Assembly (NCBI RefSeq): GCF_900100115.1
Contig: NZ_FNKL01000003.1
Coordinates: 806,001-870,000, forward strand
Source of the DNA: Chryseobacterium soldanellicola
GTDB taxonomy: Bacteria; Bacteroidota; Bacteroidia; Flavobacteriales; Weeksellaceae
Direction of reading: 5' to 3'
DNA: 64,000 nucleotides
Shown: positions 60,031 through 64,000 of the stretch, in pieces
Layout: the number at the start of each line of letters is the position of its first letter
How positions within the stretch are numbered: the stretch's first letter is position 1
Made by a program: the position numbers and the translations under genes
Notes under the pieces: model-generated
The model's input: only the letters and a program-made list of their open reading frames with translations
Database searches by the model: none
Told to the model about the DNA's origin: nothing

Positions 60031-61323
60031 TTAATTTCCTACAATAGTTTTTGGAGTTACAAATTCTTTTAATGCAATTAATGAAAGTTCGGTACCGTAT
60101 CCTGAGCTTTTCGTTCCTCCAAACGGAAAACGTGGGTCAGAGCTTGTCATTCTATTGATATTTACCGTTCCTGATTCCAGGTTTTCAATGAAAAATAGTT
60201 GGCGGTCCTTATCTTTAGTCCAGACAGAATTTGAAAGTCCGAAAGGAATATCATTGGCAAATCTTAAAGCTTCTGCATCGTCTTTTGCAATCATCACCAT
60301 TCCCAAAGGTCCGAATAATTCTTCCTGCAAAATAGGATTCCCTTCCTTCACTCTTATTAAACCCGGAGTAAATTCTGTATCAGAAATTCTCTCTAACGGA
60401 ATGATAATTTCAGCACCGTTTTCTAGGGCTTTTTTAAATTGATTTTCAAGATCGTCTGCTAAATCCGGTCTTGCCATTCCACTGATTTGCGTTTCTTTAT
60501 TCATCGGATCAGCTGGAATGAATTTTTTATATTCTTCTATGAATTTCGGTAAAAATTCATCTTCAATTTGTTCTTCAATGATAAATCTTTTCGCGGCAAC
60601 ACAGGTTTGACCACAATTCTGAAGTCTCGCTTTTGCCCCGACTTTCGCAGCTTCATCTAAATCAGCATCATTTAAAACGATAAAAGCATCACTTCCACCC
60701 AATTCAAGCAGAGATTTTTTGATGTTTTTTCCAGCGATGGAAGCCACTTCAGCACCTGCTTTTTCACTTCCGGTTAAGCTTACTCCTTTTATTGCTTTAT
60801 GCTCTAAAACTTCTTTTACATCTTTATGACCAATTTCCAGATTCTGGAAAACACCGACTGGAAAACCTGCTTCCAATAATACTTCTTCAATGGCATTTCC
60901 ACTTCCGAAACAGATTGAAGCGTGCTTTAAAACAACGGTATTTCCCGATAAAATCGCAGGAACTGCAAATCTCAGTACTTGCCAGAAAGGAAAATTCCAG
61001 GGCATAACTCCTAAAATTACCCCTTTCGGGATAAAATGGATTTCAGAATAATTATATTCAGAATCTACAGTTTCTGGCTTTAAAACATTTTCCGCATCAG
61101 CGTAATAATTCAGCATTAAAGCACATTTTTCGACCTCAGCGATCGATTGTGAAATGGGTTTATTCATTTCTGTGGTAATTATTTTACCAAATTTCTCAGA
61201 ATTTGCCTTTAAAATTTCCGCCGCTTTTCTCAGTAATATTTGTCTTTCTTCAAATGGTACTTTTTTCCATTCAGAAAAAGCCTGATCAGCTTTAATGAGT
61301 TTATTCTCAATTGATTGTTCCAT
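60031..61323 (-). CDS. NAD(P)-dependent aldehyde dehydrogenase (succinate-semialdehyde type)
   Basis: A 430-residue ALDH, shorter at the N terminus than the common 450-500 residues. Visible motifs: VMPWNFPFWQVLRFAVPAIL, the catalytic Glu in LLELGGSDAFIVL, the catalytic Cys in QNCGQTCVAAKRF, and PFGGTKSSGYGTE near the end. The closest family by pattern is succinate-semialdehyde dehydrogenase, but the substrate cannot be fixed from sequence. It stands alone between pyk and hutG. Confidence 0.87.
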   Translation of the reverse strand: MEQSIENKLIKADQAFSEWKKVPFEERQILLRKAAEILKANSEKFGKIITTEMNKPISQSIAEVEKCALMLNYYADAENVLKPETVDSEYNYSEIHFIPKGVILGVMPWNFPFWQVLRFAVPAILSGNTVVLKHASICFGSGNAIEEVLLEAGFPVGVFQNLEIGHKDVKEVLEHKAIKGVSLTGSEKAGAEVASIAGKNIKKSLLELGGSDAFIVLNDADLDEAAKVGAKARLQNCGQTCVAAKRFIIEEQIEDEFLPKFIEEYKKFIPADPMNKETQISGMARPDLADDLENQFKKALENGAEIIIPLERISDTEFTPGLIRVKEGNPILQEELFGPLGMVMIAKDDAEALRFANDIPFGLSNSVWTKDKDRQLFFIENLESGTVNINRMTSSDPRFPFGGTKSSGYGTELSLIALKEFVTPKTIVGN

Positions 61324-61462
61324 ATTGTAAAATTAGTTTAAATTCAAACAGGTTGAATTTATAAATGCTTTTCTCTTAAAAGCATGATGAAAGCAACAAA
61401 TTTTATTCCTTTAGGTTAAATAAAATAGTGATTTTCTCTATCGGAAAAATATAATTTTCTAT

Positions 61463-62386
61463 TTAAATCATAAACCACTCATTCACAAGACATGCGGCCA
61501 ATCTAGCTGTTCTCTCCTGAATATCAAACGAAGGATTTACCTCTGCCACATCGAGTGCGATGAGTTTTTCGTTCTTTAAAATATGTCTGTAAAAATGCAT
61601 AAAAGTCGAATCTGCAAAAATTCCGTTGTAGGCTGCTGCTGAAACTCCCGGCGCAATAGAGGCGTTGAAAACATCCATGCAAATTGTCAGATATACATAA
61701 TCTACACTATTAAATAATTCATCGATTCTTTCATAAATTGAGGGAAGATTTTCAAAGAATAATTCGTCTGCAAGAATATATTTCATTCCGAATTGATGAG
61801 CGGTATCAAATAATTTCAATGTGTTTGAATTTCTTTGAATTCCGATATGTAACGAATTAATTTCACCTTCCTGAGCAATTTGCCAAAAACCGGTTCCTGA
61901 GCTTGACTCTACTCCATTTTCGGGTTGTCTGTTATCGAAATGGGCATCAATATTAATAATTCCGATTTTCTGTTCTGGAAAAGCAGTTTTTACTCCTAAA
62001 TAATGGGCATACGTAACTTCATGTCCGCCTCCTAAGACAAGAGATTTCCCGTTTTTCAAAAGAACTTTGGAAACATTTTTTGCAAGCTCGTTCTGGGTAT
62101 TTTCAAGATTTTGGTCTTCACAGGTAAGATTTCCGAAATCAAGTAACGAGAAATCAGGAAATATTACCGGAAAATTTGACATATTTTTCCTGATAACATC
62201 CGGAGCATCTTTTGCCCCTTGCCTTCCCTTATTTCTTCTTACGCCCTCATCTACCGCAAATCCGTGTAAAACGAAATCTTTAGTTGAAATAATATCGTAA
62301 TTTTTTTCTTCTTTAACTCTCTGGAATATTCTATGATAAAGAAGTTCTTCACCATCTAATCTTCCTTGCCAGATATTGTTTTTCAT
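61463..62386 (-). CDS. hutG: formimidoylglutamase
   Basis: A 307-residue arginase-fold enzyme. Manganese-site motifs are GGGHEVTYAHY, NIDAHFDNR and CMDVFNASIAPGVSA. Presence of hutI on the same strand nearby favours formimidoylglutamase, which splits N-formimidoyl-glutamate to glutamate and formamide in histidine degradation, over arginase or agmatinase. A repeat element and a GIY-YIG gene separate it from hutI. Confidence 0.85.
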   Translation of the reverse strand: MKNNIWQGRLDGEELLYHRIFQRVKEEKNYDIISTKDFVLHGFAVDEGVRRNKGRQGAKDAPDVIRKNMSNFPVIFPDFSLLDFGNLTCEDQNLENTQNELAKNVSKVLLKNGKSLVLGGGHEVTYAHYLGVKTAFPEQKIGIINIDAHFDNRQPENGVESSSGTGFWQIAQEGEINSLHIGIQRNSNTLKLFDTAHQFGMKYILADELFFENLPSIYERIDELFNSVDYVYLTICMDVFNASIAPGVSAAAYNGIFADSTFMHFYRHILKNEKLIALDVAEVNPSFDIQERTARLAACLVNEWFMI

Positions 62387-62436
62387 TATTAATATACTTT
62401 ATATGAAAATTTCTTTTAGAGGATGCCTTTCAACTA

Positions 62437-62525
62437 TTTAGATCCTTTCAGGATAATAAAAAGTGTAAATTTATTAAATAATCACAGCAAAAACCACACA
62501 CTTTGTCATCCTGAAAGGATCTAAA
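62437..62525. repeat. MITE/REP-like element with 18-bp inverted repeats
   Basis: TTTAGATCCTTTCAGGAT (62437-62454) and its exact complement ATCCTGAAAGGATCTAAA (62508-62525) flank 53 bases, with AAGTGT/ACACTT just inside. Each arm also contains a small hairpin, ATCCT-TTC-AGGAT. No protein is encoded. It looks like an interspersed repeat rather than a terminator because there is no T tract. Confidence 0.75.
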
Positions 62526-62578
62526 CAACTTTATTAAACAATTAATTGTATTCATCTAATCCGCAACAACTAGATAAT

Positions 62579-62902
62579 TTATTGGAATAGATAATTTAAA
62601 AATTCTAAGTTTGGATTAAAGTTCCTTATTAATTTAAATTTGTTGTCCCGTTTCAAAAGCTTTATTTCTTTTTCTCGTTCAATAGCCTTTTGTATCCAAC
62701 CAAAACTTTCGTAATAAATTAGAAAACAAGTATTATATTTTGCTGTAAAACTATTGGGATTAATCTTATTTTTATGTTGTGCTAATCTAAGATGTAGATT
62801 ATTTGTAACTCCCGTATATAAAACTCTTCTGCTTTTATTAGTTAAAATGTAGACATAAAATTTATAAATCCCGTCATTTAATTCAATCATTATCTTTATC
62901 AT
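62579..62902 (-). CDS. single-domain GIY-YIG nuclease
   Basis: A 107-residue protein (102 from the second ATG, MIELND). The GIY-YIG fold is seen as FYVYILTN, LYTGVTNNLHLRLAQHK with the catalytic Arg, and IEREKEIK with the metal-binding Glu. Small proteins of this kind (YhbQ/UPF0213-like) are DNA nucleases of uncertain role. The gene interrupts the hut cluster and is flanked on both sides by related hairpin repeats (62437-62525 and 62908-62932), suggesting a link between nuclease and repeats. Confidence 0.87.
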   Translation of the reverse strand: MIKIMIELNDGIYKFYVYILTNKSRRVLYTGVTNNLHLRLAQHKNKINPNSFTAKYNTCFLIYYESFGWIQKAIEREKEIKLLKRDNKFKLIRNFNPNLEFLNYLFQ

Positions 62903-62907
62903 TTGTG

Positions 62908-62932
62908 TTTAGATGCTTTCAGCATGACAAAG
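62908..62932. repeat. variant hairpin repeat upstream of the GIY-YIG gene
   Basis: TTTAGATGCTTTCAGCATGA differs from the 62437-type arm at two positions that compensate each other: ATCCT/AGGAT has become ATGCT/AGCAT, so the hairpin is preserved. It is a single half-element without a partner arm. Confidence 0.65.
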
Positions 62933-62970
62933 ATGTAACAATATCAACGATTGTCAAACTGAAACTACAA

Positions 62971-64000
62971 TTAAATTTTATTCCCGTCAATATAAACATT
63001 CTCAGCCTTTAAGCTTCCCTGATTATATAAAACATTCTGAAAATTATTTGTTTTAAAGGTCACAAAGTCTGCTTTCAAGCCATTTTCCAGTTTTCCTCTA
63101 TCTTGCAAACCAAGCGCAAAAGCCGAACGGAAAGTCATTCCTGCCAAAACTTCTGCTGTCGTTAATTTTTCAAATGTTGCTAAAATTGAAGCCTGCGTAA
63201 TTAAATTTCCCATCGGCGCAGACCCCGGATTCCAGTCGCTCGCAATCGCTAAAATCGCTCCTGCATCTAATAGTTTCCGAGCCGGAGTAAATTTTTCTCC
63301 TAACCCCAGACTTGCTCCCGGTAAAGCTGTCGCAACGGTATTTGACTCAGCTAAAAACTCAATATCTTCATCAATTGTAGCTTCTAAATGATCTGCAGAT
63401 TTTGCACCGACTTCAACAGCGATTCTTGAGCTTCCTGGCGTGAATTGGTCTGCATGAACGGTAATTTCAAAACCTAAATCTTTAGTTTTAAGCAAAAACT
63501 CTTTACTTTCTTCAGGCTGGAAAGCTGATTTTTCAATGAAAATATCAACGCGTTTTGCTAAGTTTTCTTCTTTTACTTTTGGTAAAATTTCGGTGATGAT
63601 GTAGTTTAAATATTCCTGATTGTTTCCTTCAAAATCTCTTGGTTTCAAGTGCGCAGAAAGACAGGTCGGAACCAAAGTAGCTTTTGTCTGTTCCTGTGCT
63701 TTTTTAATCATTCTAAGCATTTTCAGCTCATTTTCTACATCTAGACCATAACCGCTTTTCACTTCAATCGTTGTGATTCCCAAAGAAATCAGGAAATCGA
63801 TTCTTTTCAGTAAAGTTTTTAATAATTCTTCTTCTGAAGCATTTCTTGTATGTTGAACGGAACTCCAGATTCCACCGCCATTTTCTGCAATTTCAAGATA
63901 TGTTTTACCTGCATTTCTCATTGCAAAATCATTCGCACGGTTTCCACCGAAACAAATATGCGTGTGAGAATCTACAAAAGCGGGAAGAACGATCTGCTCG
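62971..64000 (-). CDS. hutI: imidazolonepropionase, 5' end beyond the window
   Basis: The frame is open to the window edge: about 342 residues are visible of a usual 405-415. The metal-binding amidohydrolase motif FVDSHTHICFGGNRANDF lies just before residue MRNAGKTY. Further metal ligands are seen in EITVHADQF, KSADHLEAT and IASDWNPGSAPMGN. It hydrolyses imidazolonepropionate to formimidoylglutamate, the substrate of the hutG product. The internal ATG at 63921 is not the true start. Confidence 0.93.
   Translation of the reverse strand, partial: EQIVLPAFVDSHTHICFGGNRANDFAMRNAGKTYLEIAENGGGIWSSVQHTRNASEEELLKTLLKRIDFLISLGITTIEVKSGYGLDVENELKMLRMIKKAQEQTKATLVPTCLSAHLKPRDFEGNNQEYLNYIITEILPKVKEENLAKRVDIFIEKSAFQPEESKEFLLKTKDLGFEITVHADQFTPGSSRIAVEVGAKSADHLEATIDEDIEFLAESNTVATALPGASLGLGEKFTPARKLLDAGAILAIASDWNPGSAPMGNLITQASILATFEKLTTAEVLAGMTFRSAFALGLQDRGKLENGLKADFVTFKTNNFQNVLYNQGSLKAENVYIDGNKI

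Noticed and set aside
62437..62525. Intrinsic terminator of hutG
   Set aside because: It lies upstream of the hutG start, not downstream, lacks a T tract, and its arm is repeated at 62908.

Overview
The window is a chromosome segment from a member of the Flavobacteriia (Bacteroidota), most likely Chryseobacterium or a close relative. The evidence is the low GC content, promoters of the TTG-N17-19-TAnnTTTG type, type IX secretion sorting domains, DUF6443/DUF5977 RHS-like proteins, an IPExxxVDY-family gene between rnc and pyk, and interspersed repeats of a kind I associate with flavobacteria. The genus is an inference.

Layout. 1-2283 is core: two near-identical Thr-Tyr-Gly tRNA triplets (the second cut by the window edge), hpf, a xerC-like recombinase and rpsU. 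tmRNA (ssrA) lies at 2503-2898. Its 3' end is the left attachment site of a genomic island of about 46 kb. The right site, carrying a displaced ssrA 3' end and its old terminator, is at 49063-49126. From 49.27 kb onward the chromosome resumes: an LTA-synthase-like protein, a secreted nuclease, two mirror-image SDR/AraC pairs, acpP-fabF-rnc-IPExxxVDY-pyk, an aldehyde dehydrogenase, histidine utilisation genes (hutG, partial hutI), and a GIY-YIG gene bracketed by hairpin repeats.

The island is a mosaic. Its right end is the mobility and replication core: a tyrosine integrase broken by one frameshift, an SF3-type helicase, a TOPRIM primase, a MobV relaxase with a probable oriT, CTCATCA iterons, and an excisionase-like HTH protein. 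Its cargo is mainly conflict systems: a very large SF1 helicase-nuclease fusion; two integron-cassette-like units (an Mrr-like nuclease; a nucleotidyltransferase plus DUF262 pair) whose boundaries behave like attC sites; a complete type I BREX operon (brxA-brxB-brxC-pglX-[DUF262/DUF1524]-pglZ-brxL); and a type IX-linked RHS toxin operon with an adjacent probable immunity gene.

The most striking locus is 31.3-33.7 kb. An ECF-like sigma factor with an extra C-terminal HTH-like segment is translationally coupled to a Cas12f/TnpB-like protein. All three RuvC catalytic positions of that protein are substituted or missing. A long, highly base-paired RNA precedes the pair, three tandem hairpins follow it, and an XRE repressor gene with a perfect palindromic operator is divergent from it. 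This matches, as far as I can judge from sequence, the recently described class of RNA-guided transcription systems made of nuclease-dead Cas12f and a sigma-E factor. In this assembly the Cas12f-like frame is broken by one apparent missing T.

Four single-base frame lesions occur in the island and none in the flanking core genes, which suggests a decaying, immobilised island, or sequencing errors in homopolymers.
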